A DNA stretch of 64,000 nucleotides, taken from assembly GCF_018130785.1 (NCBI RefSeq), contig NZ_JAFCJT010000004.1, forward strand, positions 298,501 through 362,500, read 5' to 3'. The notes beneath the pieces are model-generated. The model did not search any database. It worked only from the letters and a program-made list of their open reading frames with translations, and was not told the DNA's origin. The DNA comes from Bradyrhizobium liaoningense. Its GTDB lineage: Bacteria; Pseudomonadota; Alphaproteobacteria; Rhizobiales; Xanthobacteraceae. Positions 16,808-26,584 of this stretch are shown here, piece by piece (the first letter of the stretch is position 1; the number at the start of each line of letters is the position of its first letter). The translations under genes were made by a program, and so were the position numbers.

Positions 16808-17752
16808 ATGATCGGCTCGCCTCATGCGCAATCGGCATCGACTGGACTTCCCTTGGACCTCGACTGGCTCAAAGACTTCTCGGCGCTGGCGGAACTGAAG
16901 AGTTTCTCGCGGGCCGCCGACGCGCGGAACGTGACGCAGCCGGCCTTCAGCCGCCGAATTCGCGCGCTGGAGGATTGGATCGGAACCCCTCTGTTCGTAC
17001 GCGGGGCGCAAGGCGCCGGCCTGACCTCGGCCGGTCAGCACTTTCAGCCGCTGGCCACTGACTTGATCCGCAGCCTGGAGCGAGCGCAGCGTGATACCCG
17101 ATCCGTGGGCGAGCGCGATACGGTCGCCCTGTCCATTGCGGCCACGCATGCGCTGTCCTTCACCTTCTTTCCCGGGTGGATTCGACGGCACCTTCGCTTC
17201 GAGGCTCTCGGTGCGCTCAGCCTGATTTCGGAAAGCATGGAAGGCTGCGAGCAGATCATGCTCGGCGGGGAGGTCCACTTTCTGCTGTGCCACTATCATC
17301 CGGAAGCACCAGCGCGCTTCGAGCCGAACCGTTTCCAGAGCCATGGGATCGGCGACGACCGTCTGGTCCCTCTTTGCGCGCCCTGCGCTGATGGCCAACC
17401 GTCATGGCCGCTGGCCGGTACGACCACGCGTCCGGCACGTCTCCTTTCGTACAGCCGCGCCTCCGGACTAGGTCGCATCCTCTCGGCCCATCAGATCGGT
17501 CGAACCACGATCGCGACCATGGAGACCGGCTTCACGTCGCATCTCGCCGCGACGCTGATGACCATGGCGCGCGAAGGTCACGGCGTTGCCTGGCTGCCGC
17601 TGACATTGGCAAGAGAGGATGTCGAACAGGGCCGCCTCGTTCGTGCAGGACCGGAACAGTTCGATATTCCAATCGAGATCAGGCTGTTCAGGTCACCCGA
17701 TTGCCGGAATGCCGTGGCCGACGATCTCTGGCATTCGCTGACCGCGGGCTGA
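16808..17752 (+). CDS. LysR family transcriptional regulator, probably for tarD
   Basis: 314 residues from the ATG at 16808; reading further upstream would run into the tarD promoter. The winged helix-turn-helix is clear: DLDWLKDFSALAELKSFSRA and then ADARNVTQPAFSRRIRALED, IGTPLFVR. The rest is a periplasmic-binding-like effector domain (MEGCEQIMLGGEVHFLLCHY). Divergent placement beside tarD suggests it senses tartrate or a product and activates tarD. It resembles the LysR branch that uses a hypothetical-protein-like (HypT-type) layout, which I do not press. Confidence 0.85.
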   Translation: MIGSPHAQSASTGLPLDLDWLKDFSALAELKSFSRAADARNVTQPAFSRRIRALEDWIGTPLFVRGAQGAGLTSAGQHFQPLATDLIRSLERAQRDTRSVGERDTVALSIAATHALSFTFFPGWIRRHLRFEALGALSLISESMEGCEQIMLGGEVHFLLCHYHPEAPARFEPNRFQSHGIGDDRLVPLCAPCADGQPSWPLAGTTTRPARLLSYSRASGLGRILSAHQIGRTTIATMETGFTSHLAATLMTMAREGHGVAWLPLTLAREDVEQGRLVRAGPEQFDIPIEIRLFRSPDCRNAVADDLWHSLTAG

Positions 17753-18314
17753 GCGGCGTAGAGCAACATCATCTCGCAGGGGCTTCCCCTTCACCCACCT
17801 CATGTCCGTCGAAGCGATCGTCAGCGCGGCGCAGCCGCCGCTCGAAGAGCGAAGGCGGAAGCGAAACCCATCGCGCTTTGCCTGCGCGGAAGCATGATGG
17901 GCTTCGCAAATGCTCCACCCATCCGACGCGCTCTCGCTCCACGCCTGTAATCTGACGCGGGTCACGAACATCGTGCCGCTGATCACTGCGATCATGGCCT
18001 GAGAGACACTGCAGGAATCTGGCTGCGGTGCCGACGCACCTGCGAGGACGTTTTACACGGCCAAGACCCATGGCCGACGTCGCGCGCGCCATTCACGCCG
18101 GGTTCCATCAAGCCATGCTGCTGACGCATTCTCTGTCTTAGTCGGTGAGAACTTAAAACACTGCGTGAGAGCCACTCTGGTTCGCACAACGGTTCCACAG
18201 CCAAGGGGTTGGCTCGAATCCGCAAATGATTGGCGCAAGTTCATGAACGCTTCCGCGTTCGCTTGACCTTGTTTGCGGTGGAACCGGACGATCGAAAAAA
18301 TCACAGGAGTTATA
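17753..18314. other. intergenic region with palindromic repeat remnants
   Basis: No gene is supported in these 560 bases. Around 17838-17865 lies CCGCTCGAAGAGCGAAGGCG, the reverse complement of the repeat core at 11281-11300. It is followed by GAAACCCATCGC and GATGGGCTTCGC, the arms of another common palindrome. The stretch around 18009-18115 (GGAATCTGGCTGCGGTGCCG onward) also resembles, from memory, intergenic DNA repeated in Bradyrhizobium. Short open frames across it look spurious. Confidence 0.45.
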
Positions 18315-18806
18315 ATGCTATTCCGCTCGAGCGCCGCAATTTGCGGCGCCCTGGTTGCGCTTGCCGTTTCTGTTACCGCTGCTCGAAGTGAAGCGGGTGG
18401 GGTTCACTCAAGCGCCGTCGTCGATGCCGCCTCTGGGGATGCGATCGTTGGCGCAGCATCCATGTACAATCCGTTCAAGCCCGGCAAGGAGGAGGGCGGT
18501 CCGAACACAGCCTCCGGCGAGCGTTATGATCCCTCTGTCTGGGCGGCTGCCATCAAGACGAGCTTGCGTCGGAAATTTGGTGGGGTCCAATTTGGCGCAA
18601 GGCCGAAGTATGCCCTCGTCGAGGCCGTAGGCAAGAAGGTCATCGTCAAGATAAATGACGTGGGGCCATTGAGGCCTGGCCGCATCATTGACCTCAACGA
18701 GCGAGCGATGCGCCATTTCGATCCAAGCCTGGAGCGCGGGGTCATTCATGACGTCAGAGTCGTCCCGCTTTCAGGGGACGATTGGATCCCGGGACCGGTG
18801 GGCTGA
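18315..18806 (+). CDS. RlpA-like double-psi beta-barrel protein, exported
   Basis: 163 residues from the ATG at 18315, which has AGGAG 7 bases upstream. Residues 1-27 form a signal peptide (ending near ARSEA). The mature domain matches the RlpA double-psi beta-barrel: GAASMYNPF..., GGPNTASGERYDPSVWAAA (TASGE...AAA), VIVKINDVGPLRPGRIIDLN (the usual NDRGP...R.IDLS) and AMRHFD. RlpA proteins are septal or envelope lytic transglycosylases that cut denuded glycan strands. The substitution of NDVGP for NDRGP and the absence of a SPOR domain make this a short, possibly non-septal, member. Confidence 0.8.
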   Translation: MLFRSSAAICGALVALAVSVTAARSEAGGVHSSAVVDAASGDAIVGAASMYNPFKPGKEEGGPNTASGERYDPSVWAAAIKTSLRRKFGGVQFGARPKYALVEAVGKKVIVKINDVGPLRPGRIIDLNERAMRHFDPSLERGVIHDVRVVPLSGDDWIPGPVG

Positions 18807-18869
18807 ACGTCCCACGCGAAGGAGGTCGTGCACGTCGCGGACGGTGGGGGCGCCTTGATGGCCTCGCGA

Positions 18870-19505
18870 TCAATTCTGCTTTGCCTCGCTGCCGCGCAAC
18901 GTCCGCTTTCGCCAGACCTTCAGGTCAGCCATGACCTTTACGGTTGCCGCGAGGACAGCTGCGCAAAGCACGACCTTCGAGATTGTCTCCATCGTCCCCT
19001 CGATCAACAGGCAATGGATCACGCTGCCTGCGACGATGACGATCGCGAGGGGTATATGGACCATGCGCCACGTTCGCAGTCGCAGTCCCAATCGCCGGCG
19101 CAGCGCAGCCAGGAGCGCGACGGTGAAGATGGCCCACATGGCGATCACGCCAAAGGGGGAGAACGGCGTCGGCGATGAAAAGGTAAGGGCGTCGATCATG
19201 TCGGGCGGACTGGTGATCCAGAGGCCGGCGACATGGATCACCACCGCCACGGCCAGCGCGCCGCCGATCCAGTGATGTGCACGCCGTCCACGATAAGCCG
19301 ACAGTCCCGGCAGGTATCCGCCAATCAGCAAAGGCTGAACGAGCACAAGACCGAGCGCGATAATGCCGGCGAAGCCGGCCAGGATGTAGACCGGGCCGCG
19401 CCATGCGAGCTGCTCGCTTCCCGCAGCAATGGCGACCGGCACGACAATGGCTGCCGCAAGGGCGACCCAGATCAGGGTCACCCGGGCCAGTCTCCACCCC
19501 TTCAT
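18870..19505 (-). CDS. ferric-reductase-like transmembrane protein
   Basis: 211 residues from the ATG at 19505 (MKGWRLARVTLIWVALAAAI); an in-frame ATG at 19511 is equally possible. Six hydrophobic segments are visible, with histidines in them that can bind b-type haem (HHWIGGALAVAVVIHVAGLW, and HIPLAIVIVAGSVIHCLLIE). This is the pattern of the ferric-reductase-like / MsrQ-type membrane haem domain. It lies 11 bases downstream of a Tat-exported dioxygenase-like gene and should be co-transcribed, so it may pass electrons to a periplasmic partner. The substrate is not known. Confidence 0.78.
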   Translation of the reverse strand: MKGWRLARVTLIWVALAAAIVVPVAIAAGSEQLAWRGPVYILAGFAGIIALGLVLVQPLLIGGYLPGLSAYRGRRAHHWIGGALAVAVVIHVAGLWITSPPDMIDALTFSSPTPFSPFGVIAMWAIFTVALLAALRRRLGLRLRTWRMVHIPLAIVIVAGSVIHCLLIEGTMETISKVVLCAAVLAATVKVMADLKVWRKRTLRGSEAKQN

Positions 19506-19516
19506 TCGCAATCCGG

Positions 19517-20035
19517 TCAGGCCGCTTGAAGGACGAAGTGCGCTTCCAGGCTGGTTTCCTTTGCGCTCCGCATCACCGGACGCAGAAAGACGGTTTTGAA
19601 TTCACCGCTGTCATAGGCGAGGTGACCATGCGGCTGGCCGAAGATGGGAATGATCTGCGGCATCTCGAGTCGGAACTTGCCGTCCTTGTCGGTGAGCGTG
19701 GCGCCATGACTCTGTGGCTCGTGCTCCTGCCCTTCGACCGTGTGCGCCCAGATCTGGATGCGCTGCCCGGCGAGTGGAGCCCCGTCGCCTGCGCGGCGAA
19801 CGGTGCCGCTCATCCAGAAGCCACCCTTGCCGATCCGGTCCACGATCGCCGCGCCCTTGCGGTAGTTGTTCGCCCCGCCTGACATCGTTTCAGTCGGTGC
19901 GAGGCCTTCAGCGCGGGCGGGCAGGATGAGCCCGGAAACCCCGGTTGCCAAAACCCCGGTTGCCAAAACTTTGGTTGCAAAGACGGAGCCGCCGGCGACG
20001 AGGAGGTTGCGGCGGTTGAGTACGACGATGGTCAT
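19517..20035 (-). CDS. Tat-exported intradiol-dioxygenase-like protein
   Basis: 172 residues from the ATG at 20035, with a strong AGGAGG ribosome site. The N-terminus has a twin-arginine motif (LNRRNLLVAGG) and a long hydrophobic stretch ending in PARA. The mature part has the beta-sandwich style of protocatechuate/catechol dioxygenases (WMSGTVRRAGDGAPLAGQRI, IWAHT, TDKDGKFRLEMP, QPHGHLAY). PHGH may supply two of the four iron ligands; the Tyr ligands are less clear, so activity is uncertain. It is paired with the haem membrane protein downstream. The signal peptide contains a 15-base tandem repeat. Confidence 0.7.
   Translation of the reverse strand: MTIVVLNRRNLLVAGGSVFATKVLATGVLATGVSGLILPARAEGLAPTETMSGGANNYRKGAAIVDRIGKGGFWMSGTVRRAGDGAPLAGQRIQIWAHTVEGQEHEPQSHGATLTDKDGKFRLEMPQIIPIFGQPHGHLAYDSGEFKTVFLRPVMRSAKETSLEAHFVLQAA
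19936..19980. repeat. 15-bp tandem repeat inside the Tat signal peptide
   Basis: AAACCCCGGTTGCCA occurs twice exactly (19936-19950 and 19951-19965), followed by a degenerate third copy with four changes (19966-19980). On the coding strand the repeat is in frame and adds ATKVL-ATGVL-ATGVS to the hydrophobic core of the signal peptide. Copy number could change by slippage without breaking the frame. Confidence 0.85.
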
Positions 20036-20239
20036 ATCAGTTCCTCCTGGCACCGTGCAGCGGCGCCGCCGAGGGTACAACAACAGACGCGAGACGCCCA
20101 GTTGGGACGAAGGGTGCCATAGGTCGCAATAACAGTGTTGTGAACGGAGGTACGGGCCGGTCGTCACAGGCGGATGCCAAGCGACGACGGCGGGGTCTCT
20201 CAGACCCCGCCCTTATCCATCCACCGAGAACGGCACTGT

Positions 20240-20413
20240 TCAGTCACGCTTGCCCTGTCGTTCAAGGCGGAGCCTTTGCGCTCTCATACGTTTTATCTCT
20301 TCATTGAGAGCGTCGGTCTTTTCATCAAGGCGTGAATTCTCTGATTTCGGCTCGTCGCGCTGACGTATCTTCTCGAGTGCTTTCTCCACCGAGAGCTTGG
20401 TCGGATCGGCCAT
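20240..20413 (-). CDS. 57-residue charged coiled-coil protein
   Basis: An ATG at 20413 follows GGAGAGG by 4 bases and opens 57 codons to the TGA at 20240-20242. The protein begins MADPTKLSVEKALEKIRQRD and continues with EIKRMRAQRLRLERQGKRD at the end. The regular spacing of Leu/Ile/Met with Lys/Arg/Glu indicates one long helix or coiled coil. I recall near-identical small proteins in other Bradyrhizobium genomes, without function. The good ribosome site and residue pattern make it more credible than the overlapping longer frame at 20293-20556. Confidence 0.65.
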   Translation of the reverse strand: MADPTKLSVEKALEKIRQRDEPKSENSRLDEKTDALNEEIKRMRAQRLRLERQGKRD

Positions 20414-20616
20414 GATACCTCTCCAGCAAGGAAATCGAAGCAGCCAAGGTTGGAAATGAAAATGAAGCCAAGTTTTGAATGTTGACGTAAGTCAATCCTG
20501 CCCTGAAAGTCCGCTGGGGTCAAAAGCGTTGGGCCCGGACTCGGCGCTGGCGGCAATACTCCTTGGAGTCATCGCTCCCTTTGATGCCGCGTCTGGTCCT
20601 TAGCCGAGATTCAGAC

Positions 20617-21066
20617 TCAAACCCGACAACTGCGTCCTGACGCGGTGTCATTTTTGTCCCGGATGCGCAGCGATTGCAGTCGTATGCTCGCCGTTCCTTT
20701 TTCGACGACAGCCACCGTCATCGTGTCGGGCTCGAAGGTCACCTCGATGTCGGCGCCGGCATCGACGGCAGTGCCGATCATCACCAGATCGACGAATTCC
20801 CTCCCATCGTTATCGCCGAAGATGGCACGCTTGATACCCAACCAACTTTGGACCGGCACCCTGAGCGGGTCGCATTCGTTTGCGTAGGCCAGAGTCACGC
20901 TGCCCCGAGGCCTGGCGCCGTTATGCACGAGATAGATGCCTTGGCCACCGACAAGCCAGAAACCGGGCGAATCTCGACCGTTCATGGCTCGCACCGCAAC
21001 CGGCCATTGCCGGACGGCCTCGTTCCAGAGCGCCTTCAGCCTTGCATGAGGGAAGGTCAGCTTCAT
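20617..21066 (-). CDS. hypothetical protein (DUF3085-like)
   Basis: 149 residues starting at 21066, where the ATG overlaps the stop of the preceding gene by 4 bases (ATGA). The sequence (FPHARLKALWNEAVRQWPVA; SPGFWLVGGQGIYLVHNGA; TLAYANECDP) resembles DUF3085 proteins, which have the same WLVGDQGVYLMSNG-like motif and are found on rhizobial plasmids and islands. No enzyme motif is present. The family call is tentative. It forms a two-gene operon with the next entry. Confidence 0.6.
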   Translation of the reverse strand: MKLTFPHARLKALWNEAVRQWPVAVRAMNGRDSPGFWLVGGQGIYLVHNGARPRGSVTLAYANECDPLRVPVQSWLGIKRAIFGDNDGREFVDLVMIGTAVDAGADIEVTFEPDTMTVAVVEKGTASIRLQSLRIRDKNDTASGRSCRV

Positions 21067-21380
21067 TGGAATTGGCTCCGCCGAGCTGCGTGGTTATACG
21101 TGATCGCGTCGGCAATCTGGTCGCGTGGCACAACGCACACGATCTGGGCATCATTCGGCAGGGCGAACGTCAGCCAATAGGTTTCGGCGTCGTACGCGGC
21201 GATCACCACGACGGCTTCGACGTAGGCAGCCTTGCTGTTGTCGGCGACGGAAAACCCAGCGTCCGTCAGCGCGGTGCGTTCCTGTTCGTCAAACTTCACG
21301 GCGTCATCTCGTGTCTGGAGGACGCCCCCCGCGACTCGCGGTTTACCCACATCGCTTACGGAAACCTCGTTAAACCGCAT
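21063..21380 (-). CDS. hypothetical protein, first gene of a two-gene operon
   Basis: 105 residues (MRFNEVSVSDVGKPRVAGGV). It has no signal peptide or membrane segment. The C-terminal half (YVEAVVVIAAYDAETYWLTF) is beta-strand-like. Its stop overlaps the start of the DUF3085-like gene by 4 bases, so the two are translationally coupled. I do not recognise the family. Confidence 0.55.
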   Translation of the reverse strand: MRFNEVSVSDVGKPRVAGGVLQTRDDAVKFDEQERTALTDAGFSVADNSKAAYVEAVVVIAAYDAETYWLTFALPNDAQIVCVVPRDQIADAITYNHAARRSQFQ

Positions 21381-21696
21381 TAAGGTTGTGAAGGATTGGC
21401 AATGTCCGGCAACGATGGGAGCCCGACGACTCGAGCGTCACGGCTGCGCGAACGAGACCCAAGCCATTGAATGATCTTTCTTGTCAGCGCCGCATCCCTC
21501 AATATTCGGCAGGCATCCGCTGGTGGCGCCGCAGCGCCCTACCGCGACTGCGTCCAGATGTCGCGCTCCTCGTCCATGGTCAGGACGATCGGCATCGGCT
21601 TCGGCCGGATCGGTTGTTACCGCGATTTAACTGGCTGATCTCTCCGGATCGGGCGAGGGCTGCACGCGAGCACACCGTCCGCGAGAACGACCAACA
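21381..21696. other. intergenic; one weak 55-residue frame
   Basis: This holds the promoter side of two divergent small genes. A plus-strand frame at 21471-21638 (MIFLVSAASLNIRQASAGGA...) is open for 55 codons but lacks a ribosome site and a recognisable family. I do not call it a gene. Nothing else is seen. Confidence 0.35.
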
Positions 21697-21915
21697 ATGC
21701 CGGAAATTGAAATTACCGACGAGTGCCGCGCTCTGATTGCGGCCGAGTTCCCGTCCGACGATACCGGACGACGCCTGGCAAGCGGCAAATGGCAGATACA
21801 GATCGATGAGGTGACGTGGCAAATGCTGCACAAGGCACGGCGGCCCGGCGAGTCAGTATCGGACTGCATCATTCGCGTTATCATCATCATCCAGCACAAG
21901 CGCGGCTTGCTGTAG
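21697..21915 (+). CDS. 72-residue hypothetical protein
   Basis: 72 residues (MPEIEITDECRALIAAEFPS; then DTGRRLASGKWQIQIDEVTW; GESVSDCIIRVIIIIQHKRG). It is acidic at the front, amphipathic in the middle, and ends in a short hydrophobic strand. The pattern suggests a small antitoxin-like or hypothetical rhizobial protein; VSDCIIRVI is loosely like a ribbon-helix-helix dimerisation helix, but that is weak. No toxin-like partner follows: only 280 bases of non-coding DNA lead to the next gene. Confidence 0.5.
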   Translation: MPEIEITDECRALIAAEFPSDDTGRRLASGKWQIQIDEVTWQMLHKARRPGESVSDCIIRVIIIIQHKRGLL

Positions 21916-22198
21916 CTGCCGCCAACGGGAAAGGTGCCGATCTATCTGCCGCTCTTCGCCGTGCCACGTGGAGTAGGAACGGCAGAACAATTCACGAGAT
22001 GGAGTCAAAACTAGTAACGGAGGGCGATTTCGCTCTTGAGAAGCAAAGAGGTAAAATCCTGGCCCGCTATATCGTCTCTGAACGTTAGCACAGCAGATTT
22101 GGATTGCATTTGCGCGCTACGGCCGCGCTAACATTTCCATAATAAGCCACTACATGTGAGGCCGCAGCGCACATCGCACTCCCACCCGGTACCCACCC

Positions 22199-23206
<1,008 letters not shown>

Positions 23207-23302
23207 GCGGGTGCGCTCCCTCCCCCGCAAGCGGGAGAGGTTAAAGCGAGTCTGCGACCGATCGGCCTAACCCAAGGTCGTCATACTTCTGACTCGCGCC
23301 GC

Positions 23303-25012
23303 TTACGCCGCGCGGATCGAGTTCATGAACCCGGCGACGCCGCGCTTGAGGCGCGCGCTTTCATTGGCGAGCGATTGCGCTGCCGATTGCACCTGCGCGG
23401 AGGCACCGCCGGTCTCGGAAGCGCCGCGCTGGACGTCGGCGATGCTGGTTTCGACCTGCGAGGTGCCTGCGGCGGCGCGCTGCACGTTGCGGGAGATTTC
23501 CTGCGTGGCGGAGCCCTGCTGCTCGACCGAGGTCGAGATCGCGGACGAGATCTCTGAGATGCGCCCGATCGTGGTACCGATCTCCTTGATCGCCGCGACC
23601 GAGTCGCGCGTCGCCGACTGGATGTCGGCGATCTGCTGGCTGATCTCATCGGTTGCCTTGGCTGTCTGCTCGGCGAGCGATTTCACCTCGGAGGCCACCA
23701 CGGCAAAACCGCGGCCCGCTTCACCGGCGCGTGCCGCCTCGATGGTCGCGTTCAGCGCCAGGAGATTGGTCTGGCCGGCGATGGTCTGAATGAGATCGAC
23801 GACGTCGCCGATCCGGCCCGCGGCCTGCGACAGCTCGCTGATGCGGCTGTCGGTCTTCTGCGCCTGGCTGACGGCCTCGCCGGCGATCCGCGCCGAGGTC
23901 TCGACCTGGCGGCTGATCTCACCGATCGAGGAGGCAAGCTCTTCGCTCGCAGCAGCCACCGAGTGCACGTTGGCCGAGGCTTCGCCCGACGCCGTGGAGG
24001 CGCGGCTGGAAACCTGCGAGACGGTGTCGGCGGTCTTCGACAGCGTCGTCGACGATGTCTCGAGCTGGCCGGCGGCAACCGAGACGAGCTCGATGATCTC
24101 GCCGACCTCGCGCTCGAACTGATCGGCAAGCCGGTTCATGTCGACCTTGCGGGATTCGAGCTGGCGCTGCTCGGTGACCGCCTGCTCTTCGCGCAGGCGA
24201 TTGGTCTCCAGCATGGCGTCGCGGAACACCTGGACGGTGCGCGCCATCTCGCCGATCTCGTCGCGGCGATCGGCATGCGCGACCGGCGCCTCCAGCTGGC
24301 CTTCGCTGAGCGAGGCCATGCGCTCCTTCAAGGCCGTGAGCGGCTTGACCACGCTGCGGCCGACTGCCCAGGCGATCGCGATCGAGATCAGCATCAAGAC
24401 GGCGATGACCACCGAGGCGGTCTGCGCCATCGACCAGAAGGAATTGTCGACCTCGGACATGTATTCGGCCGAGCCGATCATCAGGTTCCACGGCGCGAAG
24501 CCGCGGGTGAAGGCGACCTTGTCGAGCGGGGTCGCGTCGGCGCCGCTGCGGCGGAACGAATAGCGCAGCGTACCCTGGCCCTTCTTCGCGATGTCCATCA
24601 GCGCGACGGCGAACAGCATGCCGTTGGCGTCCTTGTTCGGACGCATGTCCTTGCCGACGAATTGCGGAATGCCGGGGTTGGAGACGCAAAGCCCGGTCTC
24701 GTAGTCATAAATATAAGCGTAGTTGCTGTGGTCTTCGTACCAGACGAAATTGTTGGCTTCGAGGAAGCGCTTCTTGGCCTCCTCCTCCGTCATCTGCCCG
24801 GCCTTGAACGCCTTGTAATAGCCGTCGGCGAGATTCCAGACGATATCGACGGCGGCGTGCGCCTTCTCGACGCGCTCGGTGACGAGCTGATTGCGGGCGA
24901 TCCACAGCACGGTCGAGGCGACCAGCGCCATGCAGATGGCGGCGACCAGCGTCATGAGCGCGAGCTTGGCGCCGATCGAGCGCAGCGAAAACAGGTTCTT
25001 GAGAGCCGGCAT
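23303..25012 (-). CDS. methyl-accepting chemotaxis protein (single-Cache sensor)
   Basis: 569 residues from the ATG at 25012 ([20 protein letters not shown]). The order is TM1 (about 15-38), a periplasmic single-Cache domain ([49 protein letters not shown]), TM2 (about 195-217), HAMP, and a cytoplasmic signalling domain with the hairpin tip [20 protein letters not shown]. Such receptors detect small molecules and control CheA. sCache_2 ligands are often carboxylates, but this cannot be read here. There is no C-terminal CheR-tethering pentapeptide. Confidence 0.92.
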   Translation of the reverse strand: MPALKNLFSLRSIGAKLALMTLVAAICMALVASTVLWIARNQLVTERVEKAHAAVDIVWNLADGYYKAFKAGQMTEEEAKKRFLEANNFVWYEDHSNYAYIYDYETGLCVSNPGIPQFVGKDMRPNKDANGMLFAVALMDIAKKGQGTLRYSFRRSGADATPLDKVAFTRGFAPWNLMIGSAEYMSEVDNSFWSMAQTASVVIAVLMLISIAIAWAVGRSVVKPLTALKERMASLSEGQLEAPVAHADRRDEIGEMARTVQVFRDAMLETNRLREEQAVTEQRQLESRKVDMNRLADQFEREVGEIIELVSVAAGQLETSSTTLSKTADTVSQVSSRASTASGEASANVHSVAAASEELASSIGEISRQVETSARIAGEAVSQAQKTDSRISELSQAAGRIGDVVDLIQTIAGQTNLLALNATIEAARAGEAGRGFAVVASEVKSLAEQTAKATDEISQQIADIQSATRDSVAAIKEIGTTIGRISEISSAISTSVEQQGSATQEISRNVQRAAAGTSQVETSIADVQRGASETGGASAQVQSAAQSLANESARLKRGVAGFMNSIRAA

Positions 25013-25175
25013 TCTGCCTCTTCGGTGTTGCTGGACGGCGCACACACGAATCAGGGCGCAGGCCATCAGAAGGTGGGAATGCGCAAATTAGAGGCAATAC
25101 GTTAAGAACTCAGTTACGCCGCAAAATCGCCGTGGCGTGCCGCGGGTGTTACTGAAGGGTTAATATCGCGCCTCC

Positions 25176-25262
25176 CGTCATTGCGAGCGCAGCGAAGCAA
25201 TCCAGAATCCTTCCGCGTCGGGGGTCTGGATTGCTTCGTCGCAAGTGCTCCTCGCGATGACG
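25176..25262. repeat. interspersed palindrome (CGTCATTGCGAG ... GCGATGACG)
   Basis: An imperfect 87-base palindrome. CGTCATTGCGAGCGCAGCGA at one end matches TCGTCGCAAGTGCTCCTCGC GATGACG at the other, with AGCAATCCAGA/TCTGGATTGCT inside. The family is very abundant in Bradyrhizobium. It sits between the chemoreceptor promoter and the 3' end of the catabolic operon and may act as a terminator or 3'-end protector. Confidence 0.85.
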
Positions 25263-25276
25263 CGAATGGTCTTGGA

Positions 25277-26152
25277 TCAATCCGGAAACCCGAACAGCTT
25301 CGCCGGATTGCGCACGAGGATCTTCTCCAACTCCGCCTGATCCGCTGCGAAGCGGAACATCAGCTCGAGCAGATCGGCATCGTTCGGCGGCTGCTTGACG
25401 GAGACGGGATGCGGCCAGTCGCTGGCCCAGACGCAGCGGTCGATTGCGGCTTCGATGTAAGTGCGCGCGATCGGGATCACGTCGTCGTAAGGCGGGCCGG
25501 CCTGCGAGGTCTTCTCGCCGAGCGAGAGCATCACCCAGAAATTGCCCTTCTTGAGCAGCTCCAGCATCTTGCGCAGGTTCGGATCGTCCCTGCCGTTCGA
25601 AGGCACGGGCCGCGCCATGTGGTCGATCAGCACGGGCACGTCGAGATTCTCGTACTTGGCGACGCTGGAGACGATGCCGTCCTTCTCGGGCTGGATCTTC
25701 ACGTACCAGCCGAGCTCGCGGATGCGCGCGATGGCGCGGGCGAAATCGGCGTCCGACAGCACGGCGCCGAGCTCCTGGCGGAAGCTGAAGCGCGCGCCGC
25801 GGACGCCGGCATCATGCAGCTTGGCGAGATAAGCGTCGTTCGCCTCCGCGAACACCAGCGCATTGGCGCAGCCGCGATAGTTCGGGCCCATCGCCGCGAG
25901 ACCGTCGAGTACGACGGAATGATCCGCACCATAGGTCGTGGTCTGCACGATGATGCCGCGCTCGATGCCGAGCGTCTTGTGCACGCGCAGCGCCGCTTCC
26001 CAGGTTGCCGTCGGCATCCGATAGGCCGCGCCGGGGCGTTCCGGATATTTGTCGATGGGACCCAGCACATGAAACTGGCTGTCGACGGTCTTCGGCGGCG
26101 GCGCCTTGATCGGGCGGCGGGGGTTCGGATCGAACGGCAGATAGGTCGGCAT
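25277..26152 (-). CDS. amidohydrolase-2 family hydrolase
   Basis: 291 residues from the ATG at 26152 (MPTYLPFDPNPRRPIKAPPP). The TIM-barrel amidohydrolase family, related to 2-pyrone-4,6-dicarboxylate lactonase, is recognised from HVLGP (residues 28-32), DHMARP, CVWASDWPHP and the C-terminal LVRNPAKLFGF. The usual metal-binding His-x-His near the N-terminus reads SQFHV, with Gln26 in place of the first His, so metal binding may differ or be absent as in LigI. It is the last gene of the six-gene catabolic operon and probably acts on a ring-fission or lactone intermediate. Confidence 0.82.
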   Translation of the reverse strand: MPTYLPFDPNPRRPIKAPPPKTVDSQFHVLGPIDKYPERPGAAYRMPTATWEAALRVHKTLGIERGIIVQTTTYGADHSVVLDGLAAMGPNYRGCANALVFAEANDAYLAKLHDAGVRGARFSFRQELGAVLSDADFARAIARIRELGWYVKIQPEKDGIVSSVAKYENLDVPVLIDHMARPVPSNGRDDPNLRKMLELLKKGNFWVMLSLGEKTSQAGPPYDDVIPIARTYIEAAIDRCVWASDWPHPVSVKQPPNDADLLELMFRFAADQAELEKILVRNPAKLFGFPD

Positions 26153-26166
26153 GCAAAAAAACTCCC

Positions 26167-26559
26167 TCAGTCGATCACAGCGGTGAAGTCGCACTGCACC
26201 AGCGCGCCACCATCCATGTTGTCCATCGGCAGCGCGTGGCGCGCCGGGCGCGAATGCTCGTCCGGAAACATCTTCAGCCACTCGAGATTGACCGGGCCGC
26301 GCTGCGTACGGTCCTTCAGCCACACCGTCATCTTGATGATGTCGTCCGTGGTGCCGCCGGCGGCTTCCACTGTCGCCTTCATATGCGCGAACATGTTGGC
26401 GCATTGCGCATCCAGGCTCGCGGGCATCACGCCGGCCGCATCGCGGCCGAGAATGACGCCGGACATCACGAGATTGCCGATGCGGCAGGCGTTGGGAATC
26501 GGGTTGGCGTGCTTGAAGCCGCCGATATGGATGCTTTTGCGCCGCGTTTGACCCGTCAT
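26167..26559 (-). CDS. RidA/YjgF family protein
   Basis: 130 residues from the ATG at 26559, with GAGGGAG upstream. MSGVILGRDAAGVMPASLDA, ANMFAHMKATVEAAGGTTDD and the C-terminal ARHALPMDNMDGGALVQCDF are the RidA family pattern, though the family's imine-binding arginine (normally in R.A.....P) is only partly matched by RPARHALP. RidA proteins hydrolyse enamines/imines, and relatives act as 2-aminomuconate deaminases in aromatic catabolism. That role would fit this operon. It lies 14 bases before the amidohydrolase gene. Confidence 0.85.
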   Translation of the reverse strand: MTGQTRRKSIHIGGFKHANPIPNACRIGNLVMSGVILGRDAAGVMPASLDAQCANMFAHMKATVEAAGGTTDDIIKMTVWLKDRTQRGPVNLEWLKMFPDEHSRPARHALPMDNMDGGALVQCDFTAVID

Positions 26560-26584
26560 GATGCGCTCCCTCTTATGTGTTGAT

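Noticed and set aside
21816..22088. A 90-codon plus-strand frame overlapping the 72-residue gene
   Set aside because: Its first part is the shifted frame of the upstream gene. The final 29 residues from an ATG near 22000 look protein-like but lack a ribosome site and a family.
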